From: Flavipsychrobacter sp.
GTDB lineage: Bacteria > Bacteroidota > Bacteroidia > Chitinophagales > Chitinophagaceae
NCBI GenBank assembly: GCA_016787265.1
Contig: JAEUVF010000012.1
Coordinates: 62,001 to 126,000, forward strand
Length of the DNA: 64,000 bases
Direction: 5' to 3'
Part shown: piece by piece, positions 1 to 9,024 of the stretch
Layout of the letters: the number at the start of each line of letters is the position of its first letter
Position numbering within the stretch: the first letter of the stretch is position 1
The notes under the pieces: model-generated
Databases searched by the model: none
What the model was told of the DNA's origin: nothing
The model's input: the letters and a program-made list of their open reading frames with translations, nothing else
Program-made: the position numbers and the translations under genes

Positions 1-1
1 G

Positions 2-232
2 GTGCGTGAGATCCGTAAGGGTGGGGGCATGTTTGGAGGCGGACAAAGAAGAGGCGCCAATGCAGACCAGCAACCCCAGGAGGTAATCACCGATTTCAGC
101 GATTACCAACCCACGCCGGAAGGATTTTTATTCCCTTTTTCGGTTAAACGCAACGGAATGGGGGGTGAAACCATCTATGAAAAGATCGAGGTGAACAAAC
201 CGGTAGATCCAAAGTTATATAAAGCAGAATAA
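2..232 (+). CDS. C-terminal end of a LolA-like/periplasmic protein (5' truncated by window)
   Basis: Reading frame open from the window edge to a TAA stop at 230-232, so only the last ~76 residues are present and the apparent GTG start is probably internal. The end (FSDYQPTPEG ... IEVNKPVDPKLYKAE) aligns by eye with the C-terminus of the next gene (YSNYQKLPEG ... IQINKEVPAATFQPAK). The two proteins therefore share a LolA/outer-membrane-lipoprotein-sorting type C-terminal domain. A Gly/Arg/Gln-rich stretch (residues ~8-25) precedes that domain and looks like a linker. The parent could be a LolA-like protein or a peptidase with such a tail; this cannot be decided from the fragment. Confidence 0.6.
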   Translation: MREIRKGGGMFGGGQRRGANADQQPQEVITDFSDYQPTPEGFLFPFSVKRNGMGGETIYEKIEVNKPVDPKLYKAE

Positions 233-272
233 GGACACACTCAAATACCAACTATACATTAAACAGAAACAC

Positions 273-995
273 ATGAAAGCATTGAAACTCGCATTTTTAG
301 GAGCTGCTCTTTTGGGAAGCATGACTGGTTTTTCCCAAACGGCAGATGAGATCGCCAACAAGCACATTGATGCCATTGGCGGTAAGGATAACTGGAAAAA
401 AGTAAAAACTGTTATCATGGACGGAACCATGAGTTTCCAGGGTATTGATATCGCAGTAACTACCACTTCTGTACACAATACCGGCAGCCGCCAGGATCTG
501 AACATCATGGGACAGGCCAACTATATCATCATGACTCCCACTGCCGGATGGATGTATATGCCTGTACAGGGTCAAACCAACGTTGAGCCCATGACGGAAG
601 AAATGGTGAAAAAAGGAGCTGACGAACTGGATACCCAGGGCGCCCTGGTTGACTACAAGGAAAAAGGTCATGCCCTGGAATACCTGGGTAAAGAAGATGT
701 GGAAGGAACAGAATGTCATAAACTGAAACTGACCCTGAAAGGCGGAAAAGTAACTACTTACTTTATCGATCCCTCTTCTTTCCTGTTGCTTAAGTCAACT
801 GCCAAGCAGGAAGTGAACGGACAGGAAATGGAAATGACAACCGGTTACAGCAACTACCAGAAATTACCGGAAGGTGTTTCTATGCCAATGACCATCAGTG
901 TGCCACTCGGACCAGGCATGAATGCTGACATGGTAATCAGCAAAATTCAAATCAATAAGGAAGTTCCTGCAGCAACCTTCCAGCCTGCAAAATAA
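273..995 (+). CDS. LolA-like periplasmic (outer membrane lipoprotein-sorting) protein
   Basis: 240 aa with an N-terminal signal peptide (MKALKLAFLGAALLGSMTGF, cleavage near SQTA). The mature part starts with a helix containing ADEIANKHIDAIGGKDNWKKV, then beta-rich sequence with FIDPSSFLLLKS and YSNYQKLPEGVSMP. This is the pattern of Bacteroidota proteins annotated as outer-membrane lipoprotein-sorting (LolA/LolB fold). A role in binding a lipid or lipoprotein in the periplasm is inferred from the fold only. It follows the truncated relative by 40 bp in the same direction, likely one operon, and is closed by an intrinsic terminator just downstream. Confidence 0.7.
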   Translation: MKALKLAFLGAALLGSMTGFSQTADEIANKHIDAIGGKDNWKKVKTVIMDGTMSFQGIDIAVTTTSVHNTGSRQDLNIMGQANYIIMTPTAGWMYMPVQGQTNVEPMTEEMVKKGADELDTQGALVDYKEKGHALEYLGKEDVEGTECHKLKLTLKGGKVTTYFIDPSSFLLLKSTAKQEVNGQEMEMTTGYSNYQKLPEGVSMPMTISVPLGPGMNADMVISKIQINKEVPAATFQPAK

Positions 996-1010
996 TTGAC
1001 CGATTCCTGA

Positions 1011-1036
1011 AGCCCGGTTTATCCGGGCTTTTTTTT
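1011..1036 (+). terminator. Intrinsic terminator after LolA-like gene
   Basis: A perfect 7-bp stem AGCCCGG (1011-1017) / CCGGGCT (1023-1029) with a 5-nt loop is followed by a run of eight T (1029-1036). It lies 15 bp after the stop codon of the preceding gene and ends 21 bp before the next start. Confidence 0.85.
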
Positions 1037-1057
1037 CCCCTGACCAAAACACATCAC

Positions 1058-4000
1058 ATGAAACAACTGCTTCTTTCTATTTGCGTTTGTTCTATATCGT
1101 TAGTAACCTTCTCCCAATCCAATGTAAACTCTGCCACTTTCGGAATGCTGGAAGCGCGATGGCTTGGTCCCGGTACCATGAGTGGCCGCATTACTGCCAT
1201 CGAAGGCGTGAACAAGGATGGTAAAACGCTTTACATAGGAACTGCCGGTGGTGGCATTTGGAAATCCACCAATGCCGGCGCTTCTTTCAAACCTATTTTT
1301 GATCGCTATTGCCAGAGTATTGGTGCACTTGCTATTGATCAGGCAAAACCCACTGTTGTGTATGCAGGCACGGGAGAGAGCAATATGCGAAACTCCGTTT
1401 CGATCGGAAATGGTTTGTACAAATCAACCGATGGGGGCGATAACTGGACGAAGATCGGGCTGGATTCCACCGAGCATATTTCCAAAATCGTGATTGATCC
1501 CGCCAACTCAAACAATGTTTATGTAGCAGCACCTGGTCCGCTTTGGAGCGACAGCGAACACCGGGGTTTGTACAAATCAACAGACGGTGGCAAAACCTGG
1601 GTTAAATCACTCTACATTTCAGATAAGGCAGGTTGTGCCGATGTAAGCCTGGATCCCAATAACCCCAATATCGTATATGCAACTACCTGGGAATTCCGTC
1701 GCCTTCCCTACCTGTTCAATTCGGGAGGCAAGGGATCGGGAATTTTCAAATCGATGGATGGAGGTAAAACCTGGAAAGAACTGACCAATGGATTGCCAGC
1801 CAAACCTTTTGGCCGTACTGCATTGGCCCTGGCACCCAGCGCTCCTGAAAACCTGATTGCCATTGTTGAAGCAAAGGATACCAAAATGTATATCACGAAA
1901 GATGGTGGCGAAAGCTGGAAAGAACAGAGTGCCACCCTCAATGTGGTATCAAGACCTTTTTATTTCAGCACCCTGGTGATTGATCCCAAAGATCCCAAAC
2001 GTGTGTATCGTCCGGCTTTCTCTTTCAGCTATTCAGATGATGGCGGTTATTCATTTGCGGAAGCATCGGGCGATGGCGGATGGGTACACTCAGATCACCA
2101 CGCCCTCTGGATCAATCCGAATAATACCAACCAATTATACCTGGGTACGGATGGCGGTGTATACATCAGTCTCGATAGAGGAGTTACCTGGATCTTTGTA
2201 TCCAACCTGCCAGTCGGACAGTTTTACCATGTAGCAGTTGATAACCGCGAGCCCTATAATATTTATGGAGGCTTGCAGGATAACGGTTCCTGGTATGCGC
2301 CTTCTGCCAAACCCAATGGAGTGAACAATGGCGACTGGACTGCGATTTATGGAGGTGATGGTTTCTGGACAGTTCCGGATCCAACTGATCCGAATATTGC
2401 ATATGCTGAATACCAGGGTGGTAACATGGCGCGGGTTGATTTGCGTACCCTGAAATCCGTTTCCATTAAACCACAGGCAGCTGCTGCCGATGGCAAACTT
2501 CGCTGGAACTGGAATACACCGATTCACGTGGGACAAAAAAATCCAAAGAACCTGTACACCGGTGCGCAGTATTTGTTTAAGAGTACTGACCAGGGAAGAA
2601 ACTGGGTTCGGATTTCTCCAGACCTCACTACCAACGATAAGAAAAAACAGGAACAGGATAACAGTGGTGGCTTAAGTGCGGATAATACATCTGCAGAGAA
2701 CCATACCACCATCTTCACCATTGCAGAATCTCCGCTGGATGAAAATATCATCTGGGTAGGTACTGATGACGGTAACCTGCAATACACCACTGATGGTGGT
2801 AAAACCTGGACCAATGTTTCCTCGAATATAACTGCAGCTGGCTTACCTGCGCAGACCTGGGTGAGCAGTGTAGAACCATCGCGTTTCGATAAGCAGGTGA
2901 TCTATGCCAGTTTTGATAACCACATGTATGGCGATCATAAAACCTATCTGGGAAAATCCGCCGACATGGGTAAAACCTGGACCCTTTTCAAAAGTGATGA
3001 GTTCACCGGATTTGCGCATAAAATCAAGGAAGATCTGGTAAATAAGGACCTGTTGTTTGTTGGAACCGAAATGGGCATGTTCGCTTCGGTTACAGGTGGA
3101 CGTGAGTGGTTCAGAATGAAGAACAGAATTCCCGAATATGCATTGGTGAGAGATATTGTGATTCATCCCAAAACCCATGACCTGATTCTTGGAACCCATG
3201 GCCGGGGTGTAATTGTGGTGGACGATATCCGCCCGATGCGCGAACTCGCTGGTGAAACTTCCAACAAGCCTGTGCATATTTTTGCTGCGGCGCCTCAGCC
3301 CATCCGGGATGGCCAGTTTGGTAATGGAGGCTTTCCTCCAACCGGTGGCTGGTCAGCCGGTAATCCGGCAGGCATTCCACCTATTCAGTATTACCTGAAA
3401 GACAGGATCATGTCTGGTGATGTGAAAGTGGAGATATTCAATGATAAAGGCGAACTGATTCAAAGCATGCCGGGCTCCAAGCGCAAAGGAGTAAATAAAG
3501 TGTATTGGAACCAGCGCATGACACCTAATAAATCTGCAGCCGGCGGAACCAAAATGGACCGCGGTGGTATGGTTGCACCACAGGTATTACCTGGCACCTA
3601 CACACTGAAGCTGACAGTAGGCAAAGAAGAATACAAGCAGCCCATCGTATTGGTGCATGATACTTCAAACACTACGTACAGCATGGAAGATCGCCTTGCA
3701 CAACACAAAGCATCCATGGAATTGTACAATATGCAGAAGGAGCTGAATGGATTGATTGAAGAAGTAAACGGTGAACAGAAATTACTGAAGGAAAGTGGCG
3801 ACAAGATCAAAAATGAAAAAGTAAAAAAACTCTTGAAGACCTATAATCAATCCCTGGAAGAATTCAGATCCGGCTTACTGGCAACTAAACAAACCAGTAT
3901 TTTTGCAGATGAAGAACAGTTGAGAGAGCGTTTGACAGAATTGTATATAACCATCGCCGGTAATGAGGCGAGGCCGAGTAATCTTCAATTGGAGCGATTG

Positions 4001-4138
4001 CAATCTCTCCAGGGCGAACTTGCTGCCGCCAAAGCAAAACATGCTGCCATTAGTAAGCAATATTCCGATAAAGTGCGACAGGCAATGGCAAAAGAAGGAG
4101 TAACAACCCCGGCTTTAAAAAATCCGTCTGTTAAATAG
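1058..4138 (+). CDS. Sortilin/VPS10-type BNR-repeat secreted beta-propeller protein (copy 1)
   Basis: 1026 aa with signal peptide (MKQLLLSICVCSISLVTFSQ). Many Asp-box/BNR repeats of the form S-T-D-G-G-x-T-W (GLYKSTDGGDNWTK, KSTDGGKTW, KSMDGGKTW, TKDGGESW, TTDGGKTW) fill residues ~60-720, giving one or two beta-propellers as in sortilin/VPS10-like proteins often annotated glycosyl hydrolase. Residues ~730-860 form a beta-sandwich-like linker, and ~880-1020 are Lys/Glu-rich amphipathic helices, probably a helical bundle. No catalytic residues of a known glycosidase are evident; binding of protein or glycan is equally possible. A tandem paralogue follows 90 bp downstream after a terminator. Confidence 0.75.
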   Translation: MKQLLLSICVCSISLVTFSQSNVNSATFGMLEARWLGPGTMSGRITAIEGVNKDGKTLYIGTAGGGIWKSTNAGASFKPIFDRYCQSIGALAIDQAKPTVVYAGTGESNMRNSVSIGNGLYKSTDGGDNWTKIGLDSTEHISKIVIDPANSNNVYVAAPGPLWSDSEHRGLYKSTDGGKTWVKSLYISDKAGCADVSLDPNNPNIVYATTWEFRRLPYLFNSGGKGSGIFKSMDGGKTWKELTNGLPAKPFGRTALALAPSAPENLIAIVEAKDTKMYITKDGGESWKEQSATLNVVSRPFYFSTLVIDPKDPKRVYRPAFSFSYSDDGGYSFAEASGDGGWVHSDHHALWINPNNTNQLYLGTDGGVYISLDRGVTWIFVSNLPVGQFYHVAVDNREPYNIYGGLQDNGSWYAPSAKPNGVNNGDWTAIYGGDGFWTVPDPTDPNIAYAEYQGGNMARVDLRTLKSVSIKPQAAAADGKLRWNWNTPIHVGQKNPKNLYTGAQYLFKSTDQGRNWVRISPDLTTNDKKKQEQDNSGGLSADNTSAENHTTIFTIAESPLDENIIWVGTDDGNLQYTTDGGKTWTNVSSNITAAGLPAQTWVSSVEPSRFDKQVIYASFDNHMYGDHKTYLGKSADMGKTWTLFKSDEFTGFAHKIKEDLVNKDLLFVGTEMGMFASVTGGREWFRMKNRIPEYALVRDIVIHPKTHDLILGTHGRGVIVVDDIRPMRELAGETSNKPVHIFAAAPQPIRDGQFGNGGFPPTGGWSAGNPAGIPPIQYYLKDRIMSGDVKVEIFNDKGELIQSMPGSKRKGVNKVYWNQRMTPNKSAAGGTKMDRGGMVAPQVLPGTYTLKLTVGKEEYKQPIVLVHDTSNTTYSMEDRLAQHKASMELYNMQKELNGLIEEVNGEQKLLKESGDKIKNEKVKKLLKTYNQSLEEFRSGLLATKQTSIFADEEQLRERLTELYITIAGNEARPSNLQLERLQSLQGELAAAKAKHAAISKQYSDKVRQAMAKEGVTTPALKNPSVK

Positions 4139-4160
4139 TTTTTTTGTATCAGGTATACCT

Positions 4161-4195
4161 GGCTGGTCGGCGGATGCTGACCAGCCATTTTTTTT
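4161..4195 (+). terminator. Intrinsic terminator between the two VPS10-like genes
   Basis: Perfect 8-bp stem GGCTGGTC (4161-4168) / GACCAGCC (4179-4186), a 10-nt loop, then eight T at 4188-4195. It begins 22 bp after the stop of the upstream gene, so the two paralogues are probably separate transcripts. Confidence 0.85.
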
Positions 4196-4228
4196 AGTAC
4201 TTTGAATACCTGATTTAAACAACTACAC

Positions 4229-7200
4229 ATGAGAAAATTACTGTTAGTAGCCTGTTTGCTGCCCGGACTCCTGGCACAGTCGCAGCGCAAAAAAACAGCG
4301 CCTGCAACCAAGGCCCCCAACTACGATTCGCTATTATTGGCCAACACCCAATACCGACTGATCGGTCCCTGGCGGGGCGGAAGATCTGCTGCGGTAGCCG
4401 GGTCCTACACCAACCGTCAGACCTTCTTTATGGGGGCAACCGGAGGCGGACTCTGGAAAACCACGGACGGAGGAAGCAACTGGACCAATATCTCCGACAA
4501 ATACAATATCGCCAATATTGGAGCCATCGCCATCGCGCCAACTGATGAACAGATCATGTATGTAGGAGAGGGCGAGAATACATTAAGAGGCAACGTGGCA
4601 GAAGGACTCGGAGGCATCTGGCGCTCCGATGATGGCGGCCGGACCTGGCAGAACAGGGGCTTGAAAGATGGTCGGCATATCATCAGGATACTGGTTCATC
4701 CCCGCAATCCGGACATCGTTTGGGCAGGGGTGATCGGTCATCTTTTTGGCCCAAATGAAGAACGGGGTGTATTCAAATCAACCGATGGCGGTAAAACCTG
4801 GAAACGCACCCTGTTTGTCAACAACCAAACCGGGGCGAGTGACCTGGTGATGGATCCAACCAATCCATCCATTCTGTATGCCGGCACCTGGAGAATCATA
4901 CGCACACCGTATAGCCTGGAAAGTGGTGGAGAAGGAAGTGGTTTGTGGAAATCCGCCGATGGGGGTGAAACCTGGACCAATATCACGGCTTCAAAAGGCC
5001 TGCCCAAAGGGGTGTGGGGAATTGTAGGGGTGGCCATCGCGCCTTCCAATCCGGATAAAGTAGTAGCCCTTATTGAGAATGAAAACGGAGGCATGTACAC
5101 CAGCACTGATGCGGGCAAAACCTGGAGCCTGACCAGTAATGATAACAATATCCGCCAGCGTGCCTGGTATTATACAAAAGTGTTCATTGATCCTAAAAAT
5201 GAAAATGTAATCTATGCGCCAAATGTTGGCTTCATGCGTAGCAGGGATGGTGGTAAAACCTTCCAGGGGATCCGCACACCGCACAGTGATCACCATGATT
5301 TATGGATTGATCCAAAGGATCCGAATCGCATGATTGTGGCAGATGATGGCGGCGGACAGGTGAGTTATGATGGCGGCAATAGCTGGAGCACCTATATGAA
5401 CCAGCCAACCGCGCAGATCTATCGCGTGAGTACAGATAACAGCTTCCCGTATCGTATCCTGGGAGCGCAGCAGGATAATTCAACCATTCGGATAAAACAC
5501 AGAACCTATGGTTCGGTTATATCTGACCGTGACTGGGAAGAAACAGCCGGTTCCGAAAGTGGATATGTGGTTGCTGATCCTTTGAATCCGGATATCGTGT
5601 ATGGAGGAAATTACGGCGGTTATCTGTCACGGTTAGATCACAAAACTGGGGAGAACAGGGCAATCACGGTATGGCCTGATAACCCGATGGGTGCGGGTGC
5701 TGATGTATTGAAATATCGTTTCCAGTGGAACTTCCCGATCTTCTTTTCTCCGCATAACCCGAAACGTTTGTATACTGCAGGCAATGCCTTGTTTGTAACA
5801 GAAAATGAAGGTGCGAGCTGGGAGCAGATCTCTCCGGATCTGACCACCAATGACAAATCAAAACAGGGCCCCAGTGGTGGTCCGATTACAAAAGACAATA
5901 CAAGTGTTGAATACTATTGTACCATTTTCACCGCAGCAGAAAGTGCATTGGAAAAAGATTTGTTATGGACTGGCTCAGATGATGGATTGGTGCATGTGAG
6001 TAAAGATGGCGGAAAAAACTGGACCAATGTAACGCCTGCTGGTGCACCCAAATGGATAATGTGGAATGCCATCGAAACACATCCAACGAAAAAAGGAGTA
6101 GCGTATATCACAGGCACCCGCTACAAGCTGGATGATTTCGAACCCTATGTGTATAAGACGACCGATTATGGAGCTACCTGGACGCGCATCACGCGTGGCA
6201 TTGATCCCCTGCATTTTACCAGGGTGGTAAGGGCGGATCACAAACGTGATGGCTTGCTCTATGCAGGCACTGAATACGGTATGTATATCAGTTATGATGA
6301 TGGCGCTAACTGGAGAAAGTTTCAGTTGAACCTGCCGGAAGTGCCCATTACTGATTTAACCATCAAGGACAATGACCTGATTGTAGCTACGCAGGGAAGA
6401 GCGTTCTGGGTGCTGGATGATTTGACAATAGTACAGACTTATGATCCTGCCTTGATGAATAAATCATTGCATGTGTTTCCGGTTCGGGAAACCTGGAGAA
6501 TCCGTGCAGCAGGAGGATTCCGCGGAGCAACACCTGTGAATGCAGGAAAGAATCCACCAACCGGTGCCGTGATCAATTTTTATGCAGGAAAGGTGACGGA
6601 TTCCACCAAAGCAACAGTGACCATCCTGGATAAGCAGAAAACAGTTATCAAAACCTTCTCAACCCAATCCAAAGAAGATAAACTGGAATTGAATTCGGGC
6701 ATGAACCAACTTGTTTGGAACTTGTTGTATCCGGAAGGGAAGAAGATTGATGGGATGATATTATGGAATGGCGTACCAGGCAGTATCCTGGCGCCTCCCG
6801 GTAATTATTATGCGAGAGTGAAAATTGGTACAGATTCAACGGAGGTTCCATTTGTAGTGAAAGCCGATCCCAATTACAAAGTATCTACGGCTGATTATGA
6901 AGCGCAGTTTGATTTCCTGAAGCAGGTGCAGGGAACTTTCAATGATGTGCAGCAGGCGATTCTGGACATCCGCAGTTTGAGAAGCCAGATCAATGATTTT
7001 GTTGGCAGACAGGGTAAAGGCATTCCGGCGGATGTGAAGCAACAGGCGGATACCATCAACAAACAGTTGACCAAAGTGGAGGAAGCGCTGTACCAGACCA
7101 AGGCAAAAAGTTTCCAGGATGTGCTGAACTTCCCGATCCGACTCAATGATAAATTATCCGGAGTGTTTGATGCAGCGAACAGTGGTAATATGGCACCGAG

Positions 7201-7351
7201 TAAACAGGCGAGGGATGTGTATGCTGATTTAAAGCAACAGGCACAAGTGGAATTGAACCGGTTGGAGCAACTGAAATCGGGACAAATAGCTGAGTTCAAC
7301 AAACTGATTCGTGAAAAAAGTCTGCCTGTGATCGGGATCAAACCGGACTAA
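4229..7351 (+). CDS. Sortilin/VPS10-type BNR-repeat secreted beta-propeller protein (copy 2)
   Basis: 1040 aa with signal peptide (MRKLLLVACLLPGLLAQSQ). It has the same architecture as the gene at 1058: entry motif YRLIGPWRGGRSAAVAG, Asp-box repeats (KTTDGGSNWTN, RSDDGGRTWQN, KSTDGGKTWKR, KSADGGETWTN, SKDGGKNWTN) to residue ~720, a beta-rich segment, then a helical C-terminal region (~880-1030) with DVQQAILDIRSLRSQI. The pair arose by duplication, but sequence divergence is large. Proteins of this type are exported; enzymatic activity has not been shown by sequence here. Strong terminator downstream at 7393. Confidence 0.75.
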   Translation: MRKLLLVACLLPGLLAQSQRKKTAPATKAPNYDSLLLANTQYRLIGPWRGGRSAAVAGSYTNRQTFFMGATGGGLWKTTDGGSNWTNISDKYNIANIGAIAIAPTDEQIMYVGEGENTLRGNVAEGLGGIWRSDDGGRTWQNRGLKDGRHIIRILVHPRNPDIVWAGVIGHLFGPNEERGVFKSTDGGKTWKRTLFVNNQTGASDLVMDPTNPSILYAGTWRIIRTPYSLESGGEGSGLWKSADGGETWTNITASKGLPKGVWGIVGVAIAPSNPDKVVALIENENGGMYTSTDAGKTWSLTSNDNNIRQRAWYYTKVFIDPKNENVIYAPNVGFMRSRDGGKTFQGIRTPHSDHHDLWIDPKDPNRMIVADDGGGQVSYDGGNSWSTYMNQPTAQIYRVSTDNSFPYRILGAQQDNSTIRIKHRTYGSVISDRDWEETAGSESGYVVADPLNPDIVYGGNYGGYLSRLDHKTGENRAITVWPDNPMGAGADVLKYRFQWNFPIFFSPHNPKRLYTAGNALFVTENEGASWEQISPDLTTNDKSKQGPSGGPITKDNTSVEYYCTIFTAAESALEKDLLWTGSDDGLVHVSKDGGKNWTNVTPAGAPKWIMWNAIETHPTKKGVAYITGTRYKLDDFEPYVYKTTDYGATWTRITRGIDPLHFTRVVRADHKRDGLLYAGTEYGMYISYDDGANWRKFQLNLPEVPITDLTIKDNDLIVATQGRAFWVLDDLTIVQTYDPALMNKSLHVFPVRETWRIRAAGGFRGATPVNAGKNPPTGAVINFYAGKVTDSTKATVTILDKQKTVIKTFSTQSKEDKLELNSGMNQLVWNLLYPEGKKIDGMILWNGVPGSILAPPGNYYARVKIGTDSTEVPFVVKADPNYKVSTADYEAQFDFLKQVQGTFNDVQQAILDIRSLRSQINDFVGRQGKGIPADVKQQADTINKQLTKVEEALYQTKAKSFQDVLNFPIRLNDKLSGVFDAANSGNMAPSKQARDVYADLKQQAQVELNRLEQLKSGQIAEFNKLIREKSLPVIGIKPD

Positions 7352-7392
7352 TTTTTATAAGCAATATTCGATTACTGAACTCAGGAGAGCGT

Positions 7393-7435
7393 GCGTTTTG
7401 TAACCAGTTGGCTGGTTACAAAACGCCGCATTTTT
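7393..7435 (+). terminator. Long intrinsic terminator after VPS10-like copy 2
   Basis: A perfect 15-bp stem GCGTTTTGTAACCAG (7393-7407) / CTGGTTACAAAACGC (7412-7426) with loop TTGG is followed by CGCATTTTT. It is the longest perfect hairpin of the terminators in this window. The next reading frame is open through its right arm, which bears on where the next gene starts. Confidence 0.8.
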
Positions 7436-7449
7436 ATTTTGGTGAGCTG

Positions 7450-8052
7450 GTGGATCAGCAGTTGAAAACGGCCCTTATTAAAGTTGATACTGCACTTGAA
7501 AAAGTAAAACTGGTGGTGCCTGCATCTGCTTCGGGTGAAGAATCAGAACAAAAGCGATTTGGTGCCATCGCAGACTTAATACTCATGGTTTCCGTATTGG
7601 AATTATTGGAAAAAGATGGGTATGTATTATTGTATCGGGTATCCGGACGAACACAGGAACAGTATGAATTTGGGAATAAGGAACTTGCGTCTGTAGCCAG
7701 GGAAGAGGTTCCCATAATTGATGAAAGAACAACTACTTTGTTATGTAAGTACAGCGTAATGGATATAATTCCTACGGATGAGTTCCGGCGTTTTTGCAGC
7801 AGGGGTTTTATTGCAAGAGATGAGCAGCGTTTTCAGCGGCAGATCCATTTTACTGTAGGTGCCCTGGCTGTTTCTACCTTGCTGCTGGTGCTGAATATGG
7901 CATTTACGTTTTGGCCTAAGATGACAGGAGAGTCAAAGAAAACGTTGATCAAACTGGATTCAATGATCACGGATATTCATGAAATCCGGTCTACTCTTTT
8001 TTCACCTAAAAAAAAACGACAGCCTTCAGGTAAAATGCGTCTTATTTTTTAA
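7450..8052 (+). CDS. Hypothetical single-pass membrane protein
   Basis: The frame is open from 7408, but the TTG there lies in the loop of the terminator hairpin, and there is no ATG before codon 60. GTG at 7450 is my preferred start (200 aa); it is uncertain. Visible: soluble N-terminal ~140 residues with a helical stretch (IADLILMVSVLELLEKDGYV), one transmembrane segment near the C-terminus (VGALAVSTLLLVLNMAFTF), then a short basic tail (PKKKRQPSGK). I do not recognise the family. The last 11 bp overlap the convergent gene at 8042-8407. Confidence 0.5.
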   Translation: MDQQLKTALIKVDTALEKVKLVVPASASGEESEQKRFGAIADLILMVSVLELLEKDGYVLLYRVSGRTQEQYEFGNKELASVAREEVPIIDERTTTLLCKYSVMDIIPTDEFRRFCSRGFIARDEQRFQRQIHFTVGALAVSTLLLVLNMAFTFWPKMTGESKKTLIKLDSMITDIHEIRSTLFSPKKKRQPSGKMRLIF

Positions 8053-8407
8053 TGGATTTCTTAGCAGCATTTTCTTTCACTCTGAAAGCTGTGATCTTCT
8101 TCACCAGGTCCAGCGGTAATTTTTTATCATAGGGAAACTGAATCGCTCCCTTGGATGTTTGATACGATTCAAGTGCTTTTTCAAAATTGGTAATGCCACT
8201 CGGAGAAGGATAAAATCCGATATGGTTTTTATTGGCAGCAAAATGAACCAGGTTGCCCTGCAGTACAAAAGTGGGCATGCCATATTTGATGGCTTCTGCA
8301 GCCTCCGGAGCAGCCTGCTGAATCGTTTGCCGCATTTGCTTTAAGCGTTCCTGTATCTCCTGCGGGAAACCGGCTATATATGCATCAATGGATTCAACTG
8401 TTTTCAT
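8042..8407 (-). CDS. DUF1801 (YdhG-like) family protein
   Basis: 121 aa, ATG start at 8407. The sequence TVESIDAYIAGFPQEIQERLKQMRQTI followed by APEAAEAIKYGMPTFV and NKNHIGFYPSPSGI is the signature of the DUF1801/YdhG fold, small cytoplasmic proteins sometimes called iron chaperones. Molecular function is not established for most members. Monocistronic, convergent with and overlapping the preceding gene by 11 bp. Confidence 0.85.
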   Translation of the reverse strand: MKTVESIDAYIAGFPQEIQERLKQMRQTIQQAAPEAAEAIKYGMPTFVLQGNLVHFAANKNHIGFYPSPSGITNFEKALESYQTSKGAIQFPYDKKLPLDLVKKITAFRVKENAAKKSIKK

Positions 8408-8481
8408 GTTGAAGTTATTTATGCTAAGCTAACCCTGATTTTCAACAGGCAGCGGGTGTGCTTCCGCCAAATATGGGGGGA

Positions 8482-8961
8482 TTAGAACCGTTTTCCATAG
8501 GAGAAACCTACCCATGGAAGTGTATACCCATCATAAGTGGCAATAATAGTACCCACATTGATCCTCCACATATAATTATTACGGGTATGTTTTCGAAAAC
8601 CAAAAGTTGGAATGAAGTAGTGATCCACCTCAATATTCACATGATTTTTTTCAGGGCGGTTTTTAAAGAGGGTGGGAGTTAAACCCAGCGCAGCTTCCAG
8701 GAACTGGTATTCATTCTTTAAAGGGATCAGGTAGTTGAACGCAACAGGCACAGTCAGGTAAAAATCGTATTCAGCATAAAATCCTAGTCCGGCACGCATC
8801 CCAAATCCTGGTTTTTTAGAAAACTGGCGTTCGTAATTGATAGATCCGAAGAGACCATTTCCTCCGGCTTCAACGTAGGCAAAATTGCGGGAAAAGGAGG
8901 ATTGTGCCTGGGCCGCACAGGTAATAGCCATGCCCAGCAAAAGCAGTGTACATTTTCTCAT
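8482..8961 (-). CDS. Small outer-membrane beta-barrel-like protein, unknown function
   Basis: 159 aa with signal peptide (MRKCTLLLLGMAITCAAQAQ). The mature part alternates aromatic and polar residues in strand-like segments (SINYERQF, FGMRAGLGFYAEYDFYLTVPVAFNYLI) and ends in an aromatic residue (SYGKRF), as outer-membrane barrels do. No named family recognised. Separated by 63 bp from the TraB-like gene upstream on the same strand. Confidence 0.6.
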   Translation of the reverse strand: MRKCTLLLLGMAITCAAQAQSSFSRNFAYVEAGGNGLFGSINYERQFSKKPGFGMRAGLGFYAEYDFYLTVPVAFNYLIPLKNEYQFLEAALGLTPTLFKNRPEKNHVNIEVDHYFIPTFGFRKHTRNNYMWRINVGTIIATYDGYTLPWVGFSYGKRF

Positions 8962-9024
8962 AGTGTGAATAAGGTTATTCCTCTAAACTAATACATCCCT
9001 TACAAACCTGCAAATACAAAAGGC

